A DNA stretch of 64,000 nt from an uncultured Clostridium sp. (GCA_900557195.1 USRT01000004.1:1-64000), one strand, 5' to 3'. Positions 49,130 to 59,912 are shown, counted from the first letter of the stretch. Notes: a model not told the origin generated them from the sequence alone. Made by a program: numbers and translations.

Positions 49130-50631
49130 ATGCAAAAAATAGAAGATAATAATAAATTAATAAAAACAGGAAAAAATATGAAAATTATACATATAATAAT
49201 TATAGCAATTGGTGCTATCTTTATGATTTTAGCTGGACTACATACAAATATATGGTTTGATGAAACATACACTTTAGGCCTAGTAAATCACAATTTTATA
49301 GATTTAGTTAAAATTGGAGCAGCAGATGTTCATCCTTTATTTTATTATGTTTTCGCGAAATTCTTTACACTATTTACAGGAAATAGTATAATTTCACTTA
49401 GAATTTTTTCAATACTTGGAATGATAGTATTAAGTATTTTAGGATACACACATATTAGAAAAGATTTCGGAGAAAAAACAGGTATTATATATTCTTTTTT
49501 ATCAATGTTTTTACCAGTAATGTTATTATATAGTAGTGAAATTAGAATGTATTCATGGGCAGCAGTACTTGTAACATTAACAGGAATATATGCATATAGA
49601 ATAGTTAGAAAAGAAAGCAATAAAAAGAATTGGACACTATTTGCTATATTTAGTTTATTAAGTGCATATACACACTATTTTGCAATGATGGCAATAGGAA
49701 TTATTAATCTAATGTTATTTGCATACACAATAAAAAACAAAAAGTATATTAAGGAATTTTTAATTACAGGAATCAGTCAAATAGTATTATTTATACCACG
49801 GATTAATAGTATTTTTAAAACAAGCACTTAGAGTATCTGGAGGATTCTGGATACAAATAAAATATCCAGACATTCTATTCGAGATACTAACATTTAATTA
49901 TACAGGAATGATAGAATTAAAAGTATTAAAAACAATCATTTTTATATTTGCAAGTATAGTTTTAATTTATGTAGCTCTAAAAATAGCTAAAAAGAGAAAA
50001 GAAGATTCAAATATAAAAGTATGTATATGGGCATTAATTGTGTACTTTGGAGTAATACTTGCTGCATTAATACTATCAATAAAAACAGATATATTTACAA
50101 CTAGATACACAATTCCTATGATTCGGACTACTTATATTTGCTATTAGTTACATATTTTCATTAGAAGATAAAAAATGGATAACTATAATATTTGCAAGTT
50201 GTATAATTATATTATTTGGGATAAATGCTTATAAATTTTATTTAGAAAACTATGATGCAAGTAATCAAAAAATAACACAAGTTATTGATAATAATATACA
50301 AGAAGACGACATATTTATATATAGAGAAATAGGAGCAGGTTCAATAATTGCTATAAAATATCCAGAAAATAAGCACATATATTATAATGCATATCATTGG
50401 ACTGTAGAAGATGCATATAAAGCATATGCACCACAAATGGAAACAATAGAAGATTTATCTATTCTAGATAACATCAAAGGAAGAATTATAGTAATAGATG
50501 ATGGAAGCACAGCGCTTTATGATGAACTAAAAGAAAAACAAAATATAGAAATTATAAAAGAACCCGAAAAAATAAATTCATCATACAAAAATCTTAATTT
50601 CACTATTTCTATATTAAATAAAACAAATTAA
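49130..50631 (+). CDS. GT39-like membrane glycosyltransferase, two CGG +1 shifts
   Basis: 499 residues when the C of in-frame CGG codons at 49799 and 50124 is skipped; frame lengths between sites divide exactly by three. About ten membrane helices. WFDETYTLGLVNHNF with the Asp-Glu pair in the first outer loop, and DVHPLFYYVFAKFFTLFTG, are typical of the PMT/ArnT-like family, which transfers sugars from lipid carriers. The first shift gives FIPGLIVFLKQALRVSGGFW, the second PMIGLLIFAISYIFS; both continue hydrophobic helices. The C-terminal soluble domain ends in ISILNKTN. AAGGAGA precedes ATG 49130. Confidence 0.85.
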
Positions 50632-50729
50632 TAAAAACCTACAATCACTATTCCAATATAACATAAAGGGATTTTGAGAATAACTCAATAAAATCAATAA
50701 AAAAGCTATGATTACTATTTAAACTATAT

Positions 50730-50796
50730 AACTAAAAATTATAAAAATTATAAAATTTATAAAAATTATAAAAATTGTGAAAATCGTGAAAATTGT
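50730..50796 (+). repeat. Short tandem AT-rich repeat
   Basis: Seven or so imperfect units of the type AAAATTRTA (9-11 bases) run directly up to the left end of the inverted-repeat element, changing gradually to AAAATTGTG/AAAATCGTG. Probably a slippage-made tract; no coding potential. Confidence 0.7.
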
Positions 50797-50797
50797 A

Positions 50798-50978
50798 GAG
50801 TAGTCCATGTGTATTTATATATAAAAATGCAGTGATGCGCAGTTTGGGAGGACACATACTCATACAGATTAGCCAGATTAACTGTTCAAACAATGAAATT
50901 TGTACATATCCACTCATATGACTAGTCCGACCAGCAAAGAACGGAATTTTTATATATAAATACACATGGACGGACTAA
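50798..50978. mobile_element. MITE-like inverted-repeat element, copy A
   Basis: About 180 bases bounded by long inverted arms: left at 50802-50828 with GTGTATTTATATATAAAAAT, right at 50946-50976 with the inverse. Interior blocks GCAGTGATG, CATACAGATTAGCCAG/ATTAACT and GACTAGTCCGACCAGC are shared with copy B at 58394 in opposite orientation. The outermost stem differs between copies yet pairs in both (CCATGTG with CACATGG here). No open frame. Either a small non-autonomous mobile element or a structured RNA gene. Confidence 0.75.
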
Positions 50979-51059
50979 ACCCACACACAATCTAAAACCA
51001 TAGTATTAAATACTAATGTATTATAATACTAACTATATTTTATGTAAGGGAGAAAAACA

Positions 51060-51908
51060 ATGATTTATAATATGAACAATATGAAAGTATACGCTTTTGT
51101 CGGTCCATCCGGAACAGGAAAAAGCTACCGAGCCCAAATGGTTGCAAACGAAAACAATATAAATTATATTATAGACGACGGCCTACTAATTAAAGACAAC
51201 GCCGTAATCGCAGGAAACTCCGCCAAAAAAGCTCCAACAAAAATAGAAACTGTCAAACACGCTTTATTTATTAAAGAAAAAGAAAAAGAAGAAATAAGAA
51301 AAGCAATAAAAAAATATAAACCAGACGGAATACTAATCTTGGGAACTTCAGACGGAATGGTAGAAAAAATAGCAGAAAATTTAGGCTTGCCAAAAATATC
51401 AAAAACCATATATATTAACGATGTCGCAACAGAAGAAGAAATGGAAAAAGCAAGAAGAATCCGCATAACAGAAGGAAAACACGTAATACCAGTACCAACT
51501 TTCGAAATAAAAAAAGACTTTTCAGGATATATGCTAGACCCACTTCAAATATTTAAATCAAAAGGAAAAGGAAATGACCCATATATAGCAGAAAAATCTA
51601 TAATAAGACCTACGTTTAGTTATTTAGGCAACTTTACAATATCAGATAATGTATTTAGACAAATAATTGAATATTTAGCAATAAGAAATGATGCAATTTA
51701 TAAAATATCTAAAATAAGAGTTCAAAAAACAGAAGCAGGACCTTATATTTATATGGAAGTAGTAATAAATTATGGAGTTAATATCATAAAAGAACTAAGA
51801 GAATTTAAAATAAAATGCAAAAAGGAAATAGAAAGATTAACAACAATGAATACTCAAAGAATAGATGTTTTAGCAAAAGGAATTAATGTTCAAAGAAATA
51901 AAGAATAA
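51060..51908 (+). CDS. P-loop protein with Asp23/Gls24-like C-terminal domain
   Basis: 282 residues. Residues 8-30 contain a Walker A motif, FVGPSGTGKSYRAQ; IIDDGLLIKD and GILILGTSDGM follow in the nucleotide-binding half. The C-terminal quarter (NFTISDNVFRQIIEYLAIRNDAIYKISKIRV...YIYMEVVINYGVNI) resembles the Asp23/Gls24 fold. The first 550 bases use more C-ending and CGC/CGA/TAC-type codons than neighbours, which may mean transfer. CGG occurs five times, all out of phase (GTC GGT, TCC GGA, GAC GGC, GAC GGA twice). GGGAGA precedes ATG 51060. Role unknown, perhaps envelope stress. Confidence 0.75.
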   Translation: MIYNMNNMKVYAFVGPSGTGKSYRAQMVANENNINYIIDDGLLIKDNAVIAGNSAKKAPTKIETVKHALFIKEKEKEEIRKAIKKYKPDGILILGTSDGMVEKIAENLGLPKISKTIYINDVATEEEMEKARRIRITEGKHVIPVPTFEIKKDFSGYMLDPLQIFKSKGKGNDPYIAEKSIIRPTFSYLGNFTISDNVFRQIIEYLAIRNDAIYKISKIRVQKTEAGPYIYMEVVINYGVNIIKELREFKIKCKKEIERLTTMNTQRIDVLAKGINVQRNKE

Positions 51909-51989
51909 AAATTTTAGTTGTAACATTTTATTCTAAAAATGTTAAATAATAATAGGAAAAATATTAAAGTAAGAAATAGGGAGGATTTT

Positions 51990-53303
51990 ATGGCTTTTAT
52001 AGTAGCTTTAGATGGACCAGCAGGAAGTGGAAAAGGAACAGTAACTAAAATTTTAGCACAAAAACTTGGACTTGTTAATATCGATACAGGAGCAATGTAT
52101 AGATGTGTTGCATTAGAAATGCTTAATAAAAATATCAAAATAGATGAATTAGATAAGATAAAAGAATTACTTAATAATATTGATATAAACTTAAAAGAAA
52201 CAAAAGATAAACAAACAGTTTTATTAAATGGACAAGATGTAACTGATGAAATAAGAACAAACAGAGTTACTAAAATAGTATCTCCGGTATCCAGTATAAA
52301 AGAAATAAGAGATAAATTAGTAGAATTGCAACGTAACATGGCAAAATCACAAGATGTAATCATGGAAGGAAGGGATATAACAACAGTTGTATTTCCAAAT
52401 GCAGATGTAAAAATATATTTAGATGCAGATGTAGAAGAAAGAGCAAAAAGGAGATATGAACAAAATATTCAAAAAAATATAGAATCAACATATGAGCAAG
52501 TTTTAGAAGATATGAAAGCTAGAGACGAAAATGACAAAAATAAAAAATATGGTGCTTTAAAGATAGCAAAAGATGCGCATATTATAGATTCTAGTAAAAT
52601 GAATATAAATCAAGTAGTTTCAGAAATAAAAAAGATTGTAAACAAAAAAAAGAAAGAGATAATTTTAGAGGAAAAGGCATATATAGAGATGCCAGATTCT
52701 AGAAGAAAAACATTTTGGAGAAGTTTTTTGATTCATGTGGTACACTTTTTATATAGAATTATTTTTAGAATAGAAAATATAGGAGAAAGAGGTATTCCAG
52801 AGGATGAAAAAAGTTATATTGTATGTGCAAATCATTTAAATTATTTAGATGCAATTGCTGTAATAACATCATCTAATAGATTTATTAGATTTATGTGTAA
52901 AAGTAGTATGTTTAAAAATTCTTTGTTTTCATGGGTATTACATGTAGGTGATGTAATACCTGTAAATAGAGAAAAAAATGATATTGAAGCAATGAAGAGG
53001 TCTATAAAAGCTTTAAAAAATGGTGAAATATTAGGTATATTTCCTGAAGGAACACGAAAAGGAATGGAGAAAAATGTAGATGCAAAAAATGGAGCTGCTT
53101 TTATGGCTTTAAGAACTAAAACAAAGGTAATACCTGTAGGAATACAAGGTACATTTAAACCATTTACTAAAGTTTATTTAAATTATGGAGAACCTTTAGA
53201 TTTTAGTGAGTATTATGGTAAAGAAAAAGATAAAGATGTTTTAAATAAGGTAACAAAACAAATAATGGACAACATAATTATGTTGACAAATGAAAAAAAG
53301 TAA
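51990..53303 (+). CDS. cmk-plsC: Fused cytidylate kinase and 1-acylglycerol-3-phosphate acyltransferase
   Basis: 437 residues from ATG 51990 (GGGAGG upstream). Residues 1-225 are cytidylate kinase: IVALDGPAGSGKGTV, NIDTGAMYRCVAL, VIMEGRDITTVVFPNADVKIYLDA, ARDENDKNK. Residues 245-437 are a PlsC acyltransferase with CANHLNYLDAIAV (H-x4-D) and IFPEGTRKGM. The first makes CDP from CMP, the second makes phosphatidic acid at the membrane. The two genes are adjacent in many Clostridia, here fused in one frame. The S1 gene that often follows in that cluster is next. Confidence 0.93.
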   Translation: MAFIVALDGPAGSGKGTVTKILAQKLGLVNIDTGAMYRCVALEMLNKNIKIDELDKIKELLNNIDINLKETKDKQTVLLNGQDVTDEIRTNRVTKIVSPVSSIKEIRDKLVELQRNMAKSQDVIMEGRDITTVVFPNADVKIYLDADVEERAKRRYEQNIQKNIESTYEQVLEDMKARDENDKNKKYGALKIAKDAHIIDSSKMNINQVVSEIKKIVNKKKKEIILEEKAYIEMPDSRRKTFWRSFLIHVVHFLYRIIFRIENIGERGIPEDEKSYIVCANHLNYLDAIAVITSSNRFIRFMCKSSMFKNSLFSWVLHVGDVIPVNREKNDIEAMKRSIKALKNGEILGIFPEGTRKGMEKNVDAKNGAAFMALRTKTKVIPVGIQGTFKPFTKVYLNYGEPLDFSEYYGKEKDKDVLNKVTKQIMDNIIMLTNEKK

Positions 53304-53453
53304 TATATAATAATGAACCATTAAGGTAGTATTGCTGTAAAACAAGTTTTCGCAGTAATAAAAAATCTAATTATCCTCAAATTCTAAACATCTCATCAAA
53401 CTAGAGATTTAAAAAATTTGAGAAGAAAAATTGCTCGAATGGAGTTTTTATGT

Positions 53454-54554
53454 ATGGAAAAATATGAAGATAATATAAGTTTTGAAGAATTTATTAATCA
53501 GTCTTTAAAAGATATAAAAGAAGGAAAGACTGTTACAGGAAAAATTATTAATATAAGTTCAAATGGAGAAATTTTTGTTGATATTGGATATAAAGCAGAT
53601 GGAATAATTTCAAAAGATGAATATTCATATGATGAAAATGCAAATCCATTAGAAGAGTTTAAACCAGGTGATAGAATAACAGCAGAAGTATTAAAATTAA
53701 ATGATGGTTTAGGAAATGTTGTTCTATCATATAAAAAATCTAAATTTAAGCTTGCTAAAAAGGAATTTGAAAGTAAAGTAAATCATAAATGTATATTTAA
53801 AGAAAAAATAACAGAAGTAAATGAGAATGGATTTATTGCAAGTTATGAAGGTATTCGTATATTTATTCCATTATCATTATCTGGAATTACAAGGTCTGAA
53901 AATATTAATGATTATTTAAATAAAGAAGTAAGATTTAGAGTAATTGAATATAATGAAAAAAATAGAAAAATAATTGGATCAATTAAAGATGTAATAGAAG
54001 AAGAAAAAGAAGCTAGATTAAAGGAATTCTGGGATAATGTAGAAGAAGGAAAAGTATATAAAGGAACTGTTACAAGTATAAGTACTTATGGAGCTTTTGT
54101 TGATGTTTCTGGAGTTCAAGGACTTTTACATATTTCAGAAATGGCATGGGGAAGAAACCAAAAGCCTGAAGATATCTTAAAGGTAAATCAGCAGATAGAA
54201 GTAAGAATAAAACAGGCAGATAAAGAAAATAGAAGACTTATGCTAATATACGAGAAAAAAGGACCAAATCCTTGGAACAAAATAGATGAAAAATATCATA
54301 TTGGTGATATTGTTTGTGTAAAGGTAATAAAGATAATGCCATTTGGAGCATTTGTTCAATTAGAAAAGGGAATTGAAGGATTAGTACATATCTCACAAAT
54401 ATGTGAGAAAAAAATAGCAAGACCAGATGATGAACTAAAAATTGGAGATAAGGTTAATGCTAAAATAATAGAGCTTGATAAAGAAACTAGAAAAATAGAA
54501 TTATCAATAAGAGAACTAGAAGGAACTAGTAATGAATATAAAGAATCTATATAG
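53454..54554 (+). CDS. S1-domain RNA-binding protein (ribosomal S1 homologue)
   Basis: 366 residues from ATG 53454 with TGGAG nine bases upstream. Four S1 domains: [114 protein letters not shown]. Clostridial S1-like proteins with four domains are common behind cmk. May aid translation initiation or mRNA stability. The 150 bases before it are AT-rich with no gene. Confidence 0.88.
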   Translation: MEKYEDNISFEEFINQSLKDIKEGKTVTGKIINISSNGEIFVDIGYKADGIISKDEYSYDENANPLEEFKPGDRITAEVLKLNDGLGNVVLSYKKSKFKLAKKEFESKVNHKCIFKEKITEVNENGFIASYEGIRIFIPLSLSGITRSENINDYLNKEVRFRVIEYNEKNRKIIGSIKDVIEEEKEARLKEFWDNVEEGKVYKGTVTSISTYGAFVDVSGVQGLLHISEMAWGRNQKPEDILKVNQQIEVRIKQADKENRRLMLIYEKKGPNPWNKIDEKYHIGDIVCVKVIKIMPFGAFVQLEKGIEGLVHISQICEKKIARPDDELKIGDKVNAKIIELDKETRKIELSIRELEGTSNEYKESI

Positions 54555-54646
54555 TTAATATTTTAAATCAAAGTAGGAATAAAAAAGATATCAAGGTTTT
54601 TATTCTTAGGTGTATTTTTAAAGCGAAGAAAGGAATGTATTTTAAA

Positions 54647-56459
54647 ATGAATAATAAGAATATAAGAAATATAGCAATTATTGCCCATGTTGACCATGGT
54701 AAGACTACATTAGTAGATGCTTTGTTAAGACAAAGCCATATATTTAGAGAGAATGAACAAGTAGCAGAAAGAGTAATGGATTCAGGAGATATTGAAAAAG
54801 AAAGAGGAATCACAATTCTTTCTAAAAATACATCAGTTATTTATAATGATGTAAAAATTAATATAGTAGATACACCGGGACATGCTGATTTTGGTGGAGA
54901 AGTTGAACGTGTACTTAAAACTGTTGATGGTGTTTTATTACTAGTAGATGCTTTTGAAGGACCAATGCCACAAACAAGAGAGGTTCTAAAAAAATCTTTA
55001 GCATTAAATTTAAAACCAATAGTAGTTATAAATAAAATAGATAGACCAGGAGCAAATCCATTAAAAGTTGTAGACCAAGTATTAGAATTATTTATAGAGT
55101 TAGATGCAAATGATGAACAATTAGATTTCCCAGTTATATATGCATCAGCTAAAAATGGTATTGCAAAAATGCATTTAGAAGATGAAACAGATAATGTTCA
55201 TTGTATATTTGATACAATTATTGAGCAAATCGATCCTCCAGCATGTGATATGGATGGAGATATGCAAATGCTTGTATCTAATATAGATTATGATGAATAT
55301 TTAGGAAGAATAGCAGTTGGTAGAGTTGAAAGAGGAACTATAAAAGCAGGAATGTCAATTGCAATTTGTAAACAAGATAAAAATATTCGGAGGAAAAGTT
55401 GCAAAATTATTTACATATATGGGATTAAAAAGAATAGAAGCCCAAGAAGCTAAAGCTGGAGATATTGTTGCATTATCTGGTATTGCAGATATAAATATTG
55501 GTGATACAATTTGTGATGTAAATAACCCAGAAAAAATTCCTTTTGTAGATATAGATGAACCAACAGTATCTATGACATTTAGTGTTAATAACGGACCTTT
55601 AGCTGGTAAAGAAGGAGAATTTGTTACATCAAGACATATTCGTGATAGATTAATGAAAGAATTAGAAAGAAATGTAAGCTTAAGAGTTAAAGAAACAGAT
55701 TCAGCAGATAGTTTTGAAGTATGTGGACGTGGAGAACTACATTTATCTGTATTAATTGAAACAATGAGAAGAGAAGGATTTGAACTATTAGTATCTAGAC
55801 CAAAAGTTATATTTAAAGAAATTGATGGTGTAAAATGTGAACCAATGGAAAGATTAGTTGTTAATGTACCAGATGAAGCAATTGGAACTGTTATAGAAAA
55901 ATTAGGAAGACGTAAAGCAGAAATGGTTAACATGGAACCAGCAGAGGTGGGTCATACAAAAGTAGAATTCAAAATTCCAGCAAGAGGATTAATAGGGTAT
56001 AGAACAGAATTCTTAACAGATACAAAAGGTAGCGGAACAATGAATAGTATTTTTGAATGTTATGAACCATATAAAGGTGAAATATCATCAAGAACAAGAG
56101 GAGTATTAGTTGCTTTTGAAGCAGGAACATCAGTTACTTATGGATTATACAATGCACAAGAAAGAGGAGAATTAATGATAGGTGCAGGTGTAGAAGTTTA
56201 TGAAGGAATGATAGTTGGTATTAATTCAAGAAATGAAGATATTGCAATAAATGTATGTAAGGAAAAACATTTAACAAATACGAGAGCTTCAGGCTCAGAT
56301 GATGCACTTCGTTTAGTGCCACCACTTCAAATGTCATTAGAAAAAGCTATTGAATTTATAGCAGAAGATGAACTTGTAGAGATTACTCCTAAAAATATTA
56401 GATTAAGGAAGAAAACTTTAGATACAAAAACAAGAGAAAGAGAAGCAAGAAGAGGGTAA
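54647..56459 (+). CDS. typA: Ribosome-associated GTPase TypA/BipA, CGG +1 shift at 55388
   Basis: 603 residues from ATG 54647, preferred over ATG 54635 because AAAGGA abuts the latter. G1 [22 protein letters not shown] (switch I), G3 [18 protein letters not shown]4 NKIDRPGA. At 55388 an in-frame CGG follows KQDKNI; skipping the C gives [32 protein letters not shown] and an open frame to the end, with the C-terminal [20 protein letters not shown] and [19 protein letters not shown]. TypA binds the ribosome near the A site and helps assembly and stress translation. Confidence 0.96.
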
Positions 56460-56465
56460 AATGAA

Positions 56466-56499
56466 ACAAAAAGAGCTTTTTTCCAAAAGCTCTTTTTGT
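56466..56499 (+). terminator. typA terminator
   Basis: Perfect 15-bp stem, ACAAAAAGAGCTTTT (56466-56480) with AAAAGCTCTTTTTGT (56485-56499). Confidence 0.85.
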
Positions 56500-56648
56500 T
56501 GTTATCAGATATTTATTAGTTAGAAACGAAGAATTTAACTCATTAGGAATGAAGAAATTGAAATAATTACATATTGTAATATAAATATGTATAAATTCTT
56601 AATATTTTGTGGAGCAAAAAAGTAAGATCAATAGAGGAGAAATAATAA

Positions 56649-57236
56649 ATGAATAAGCAAGAATTAGAGAAGATAAAAAAAGAAGCATTAGAAGATCATG
56701 TTCCAATAATTATGGATGATACATTAGAAGTGATTAGTAAGATACTAATAGAGAAAAAGCCTACTAGAATATTAGAAATTGGTGCAGCAGTGGGCTATTC
56801 AGCTATATGTTTTTCTGAATATTTAGATGAAGATGGAAAAATAGATACAATAGAAAGAGATATAGAAAGAATAGAAAAAGCAAAAGAAAATATAAAAAAA
56901 GCAGAAGTAGAAGAAAAGATAAATTTGTATGAAGGTGATGCAGTAGAAATATTACCTACACTAGATGAAAAATATGATGTAGTATTTATAGATGCAGCTA
57001 AAGGAAAATATCCATTCTTTTTAAGTGAAGCTATGAGAATGCTTAATAAAAATGGTATCATTATAGCTGATAATGTATTATATAAAGGATATGTAATGAG
57101 TGACTATAATAAACACAAACAAAGAACAGCTGTAAGAAATTTAAGAGAATATATAAAAGAGGTAGCAGAAAATCCGATGCTTGATACAAAAATATTAGAG
57201 GTTGGAGATGGACTAGCAATTAGTATACTTAAATAG
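56649..57236 (+). CDS. SAM-dependent O-methyltransferase, TrmR/YrrM-like
   Basis: 195 residues. SAM-binding motif RILEIGAAVGYSAICF, then TIERD, GDAVEILPTL, VFIDAAKGKYPFF and IIADNVLYKGYV, the pattern of the catechol-O-methyltransferase-like YrrM family. B. subtilis YrrM (TrmR) methylates 5-hydroxyuridine-34 in tRNA. Its expected partner, a U32 family tRNA hydroxylation protein, is encoded 3 kb downstream, which supports this role. AGAGGAG precedes the ATG. Confidence 0.8.
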   Translation: MNKQELEKIKKEALEDHVPIIMDDTLEVISKILIEKKPTRILEIGAAVGYSAICFSEYLDEDGKIDTIERDIERIEKAKENIKKAEVEEKINLYEGDAVEILPTLDEKYDVVFIDAAKGKYPFFLSEAMRMLNKNGIIIADNVLYKGYVMSDYNKHKQRTAVRNLREYIKEVAENPMLDTKILEVGDGLAISILK

Positions 57237-57285
57237 TTGTTACAATGAAAGTTATAAGTGTGAATATTTTTATCTAACCTAATAT

Positions 57286-57331
57286 ATTAAAAGTGCTTAT
57301 TGGTAACTATACCCTAATAAGCACTTTTAAT
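57286..57331. terminator. Bidirectional terminator
   Basis: ATTAAAAGTGCTTAT (57286-57300) pairs with ATAAGCACTTTTAAT (57317-57331) between convergent genes. Confidence 0.8.
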
Positions 57332-57372
57332 CAATTTATATATTTTATATTAATATATTTGCATTTCTTGTT

Positions 57373-57930
57373 TTATATAATATAACGTACACAAGATAGA
57401 AAAGTATCAACAACAAATATACAAATAATTAATCTTAATATCGTTATTTGAAAAGAATAAGGAATTTTATTTAAAACAATATCAATTTTTTTTTGCAGAA
57501 AAGGGAAAATATGATTAATAAATAAAATTGCAATTATTCCCCATGCAAAAGAATAAAAAATACTAATTCTTCCATTTAAATTAAAAAAATCATTTGTATA
57601 ATCCCACCAATGTGCTGCAAATAGTGCATCTAGTATAAAACTAACAAGATATTCAAATGCTGAAAAAGTAACAATAGAGTAAAAAAATAATTTAAATGAA
57701 TTATTCTTATATTTATTTAAAAAAGTAATTAACATTATTGCTCCATACCCATATATAGGGCAAATAGGACCATATAGAAAACCTCTTTTAGTAAAGTGTC
57801 CTAATTCATATACACTATACAAACTTTCTAATACCCATCCTAAAAATGCAAAAATAAAAAAATATAAAATAAGATAGTATATTTTAGATAGTTTATGTGT
57901 ATCTTTATAATCTTTTAATTGTGTCTCCAT
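57373..57930 (-). CDS. CmpB-type putative ABC transporter membrane protein
   Basis: 185 residues on the minus strand with about five membrane helices. FIFAFLGWVLESLYSVYELGHFTKRGFLYGPICPIYGYGA is the hallmark of the PF06541 family (putative ABC transporter type IV, CmpB). No ATPase gene adjoins. GGAGGA lies upstream on the minus strand. Function not established. Confidence 0.8.
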   Translation of the reverse strand: METQLKDYKDTHKLSKIYYLILYFFIFAFLGWVLESLYSVYELGHFTKRGFLYGPICPIYGYGAIMLITFLNKYKNNSFKLFFYSIVTFSAFEYLVSFILDALFAAHWWDYTNDFFNLNGRISIFYSFAWGIIAILFINHIFPFLQKKIDIVLNKIPYSFQITILRLIICIFVVDTFLSCVRYII

Positions 57931-58025
57931 AACATCCTCCTATAGATTAAACAATATAATACCAAATAAATGTAAAAATGTAAATAATTTGTAGAAATAA
58001 AATAAGACATATGATATAATGCATG

Positions 58026-58092
58026 TTACAAGTCAGACTAAAGTATAAATATACTAGCGTACTTATTATAGATGAATAAGGGAGACTTGTAA
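58026..58092 (+). other. Inverted-repeat leader upstream of rubredoxin
   Basis: TTACAAGTC (58026-58034) and GACTTGTAA (58084-58092) enclose a region with further pairing (AGTATAAATATACT, AGTACGCTAGTAT on the other strand). It lies about 75 bases before the rubredoxin start and could be an untranslated-leader structure. No known riboswitch is recognised. Confidence 0.4.
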
Positions 58093-58165
58093 TTAACGTA
58101 TTTAATTATTTTACATGTAGTCAGAGTAGAATAATTAATGAAAACATATAAAAAGGAGGTATTTT

Positions 58166-58300
58166 ATGAATAAATATGTTTGTACAGTATGTGGTCATAT
58201 ATATGATGAAGAAGTAGAAGGAGTTAAATTTGAAGATTTACCAGATACTTGGGTTTGTCCACTTTGTGGAGTTGGAAAAGATTGCTTCCAGAAGATGTAA
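58166..58300 (+). CDS. Short rubredoxin
   Basis: 44 residues, too short for many gene lists. Two iron-binding pairs, [12 protein letters not shown] near the start and [13 protein letters not shown] near the end, with a shortened loop between them compared to the usual 52-residue rubredoxin. AAGGAGGT precedes the ATG. It lies 440 bases before a flavodiiron protein, its usual electron acceptor, so the pair likely reduces oxygen to water (or NO). Function by family and context. Confidence 0.88.
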   Translation: MNKYVCTVCGHIYDEEVEGVKFEDLPDTWVCPLCGVGKDCFQKM

Positions 58301-58393
58301 TTTATAATGTTTATAAAAAGTGAAGTAAAATAAAAGTACTAATAATAAGATATAGGTTACCACTCAGCATTAATTTTTAAAATGCATATAAAA

Positions 58394-58580
58394 TTAGTCC
58401 GTAGCCTGTGTATTTATATATAAAAATTCCGTTCATTTAGCTGGTCAGACTAATCATATAAGCAAGTTAGAAAAGACTTCATGATTATAATAGTTAATCT
58501 GGCTAATCTGTATGATTGGAGTCCTCTCAATACTTTAGCATCACTGCATTTTTATATATAAATACACAGGCTACTACTCT
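58394..58580. mobile_element. MITE-like inverted-repeat element, copy B
   Basis: Opposite orientation to copy A at 50798. Outer arms contain GTGTATTTATATATAAAAAT and its inverse. In the orientation of copy A the outer stem reads AGCCTGTG with CACAGGCT, against CCATGTG with CACATGG in copy A, so paired bases have changed together. Conserved blocks: GCAGTGATG, AATCATACAGATTAGCCAG, TCTGACCAGC, GAACGGAATTTTTATAT. It fills most of the gap between rubredoxin and the flavodiiron gene. Confidence 0.75.
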
Positions 58581-58742
58581 ACTATTTTAATTGCTTAGAA
58601 TGAGTAATAACAGAGATATATGGGAGACTCTTTTTAGGAAAGGAGAGTTTCCTTATTTGCAATTAGCATAAGTTTATGGTAAAATTCTGGAGGACATAAA
58701 ATATTAAATATTATATTTTATATGTATAGAATGGAGGAAATT

Positions 58743-59912
58743 ATGAAAGATACAAGTATTTCAGAAGATATAATTTATATAGGTGTAGATGACAAGACAA
58801 TAGATTTATTTGAAAGCCAATACATTGTTCCAAATGGCATATCATATAATTCATATTTAATAAAAGATGATAAAAATGTAGTTTTAGATACTGTGGATAG
58901 AAGAGCTACAGAGGAATGGATGCAAAATTTAAAACAGGCTATAGATGGAGAAAAAGTAGATTATTTAATAGTATCACATATGGAACCAGACCATGCATAT
59001 AATATAGGTTTATTATGTGATGAATATCCAGACATGAAAGTAGTTGGAAATGAAAAAACATTTAATTTTATTAAACAGTTTTTTGATATAGAAGATTTAG
59101 ATTCTAGAAAAGTTGTAGTAAAGGAAGGCGATATTTTAAATTTTGGAAAACATAGTTTACAATTTTTTATGGCACCAATGGTACATTGGCCAGAGGTAAT
59201 GGTATCATATGAAATTAAAGAAAAAATATTATTTCCAGCTGACGGATTTGGTAAATTTGGAACATTAGATACAGATGAAGATTGGACATGCGAAGCTCGT
59301 AGATACTATTTTAATATAGTTGGAAAATATGGAATGCAAGTACAAGCTTTATTAAAAAAATTATCAGGATTAGAAGTGAAAATGATATGTCCTTTACATG
59401 GACCAATTCTAAAAGAAAATTTAGAATATTATATAAACAAATATGATATATGGAGTAGCTATAAACCAGAAGATGATGGTGTGTTTGTAGCATGCGCATC
59501 AATACATGGAAATACATTAGAAGCGGCAAAAGAAATGGTAAAAATATTAGAAGAAAAAGGCGCAAAAAAAGTAGCTTTTGCAGATTTAGCGCGAGATGAT
59601 TTTGCCGAAAGTATAGAAGATGCATTTAGGTATGATAAATTAATTGTAGCAGCATCAAGCTATAATGCAGAAGTATTTCCTCCTATGGAACATTTCTTAA
59701 ATCATTTAAAAAGTAAAAATTATCAAAAGAGAAAAATAGGAATAATAGAAAATGGAACTTGGGCTCCTTCTGCTGCAAAAACAATGAAAAGTATAATAGA
59801 TGGAATGAAAGAAATAGATTTCTGCGACAATATAGTTACTATAAAATCAAGAATGAATGTAGATAGTAAAAAAGAAATGGAAAAATTAGCAGATGAAATA
59901 TTAAACAAATAA
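58743..59912 (+). CDS. fprA: Flavodiiron protein (FprA-type)
   Basis: 389 residues from ATG 58743 (GGAGGAAATT upstream). The beta-lactamase-like diiron domain has VSHMEPDHAYNIG (H-x-E-x-D-H), APMVHWPEVMVSY, FPADGFGKFGTLD and CPLHGPI with remaining ligands; the flavodoxin domain has VACASIHGNTLEAAK and IIENGTWAPSAAK. It reduces O2 or NO with electrons from rubredoxin, here encoded just upstream. Protects anaerobes from oxygen. Confidence 0.95.
   Translation: MKDTSISEDIIYIGVDDKTIDLFESQYIVPNGISYNSYLIKDDKNVVLDTVDRRATEEWMQNLKQAIDGEKVDYLIVSHMEPDHAYNIGLLCDEYPDMKVVGNEKTFNFIKQFFDIEDLDSRKVVVKEGDILNFGKHSLQFFMAPMVHWPEVMVSYEIKEKILFPADGFGKFGTLDTDEDWTCEARRYYFNIVGKYGMQVQALLKKLSGLEVKMICPLHGPILKENLEYYINKYDIWSSYKPEDDGVFVACASIHGNTLEAAKEMVKILEEKGAKKVAFADLARDDFAESIEDAFRYDKLIVAASSYNAEVFPPMEHFLNHLKSKNYQKRKIGIIENGTWAPSAAKTMKSIIDGMKEIDFCDNIVTIKSRMNVDSKKEMEKLADEILNK

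Noticed and set aside
50730..50796. CRISPR array
   Set aside because: Units are 9-11 bases without spacers and vary gradually, a simple slippage tract. No cas genes are present.
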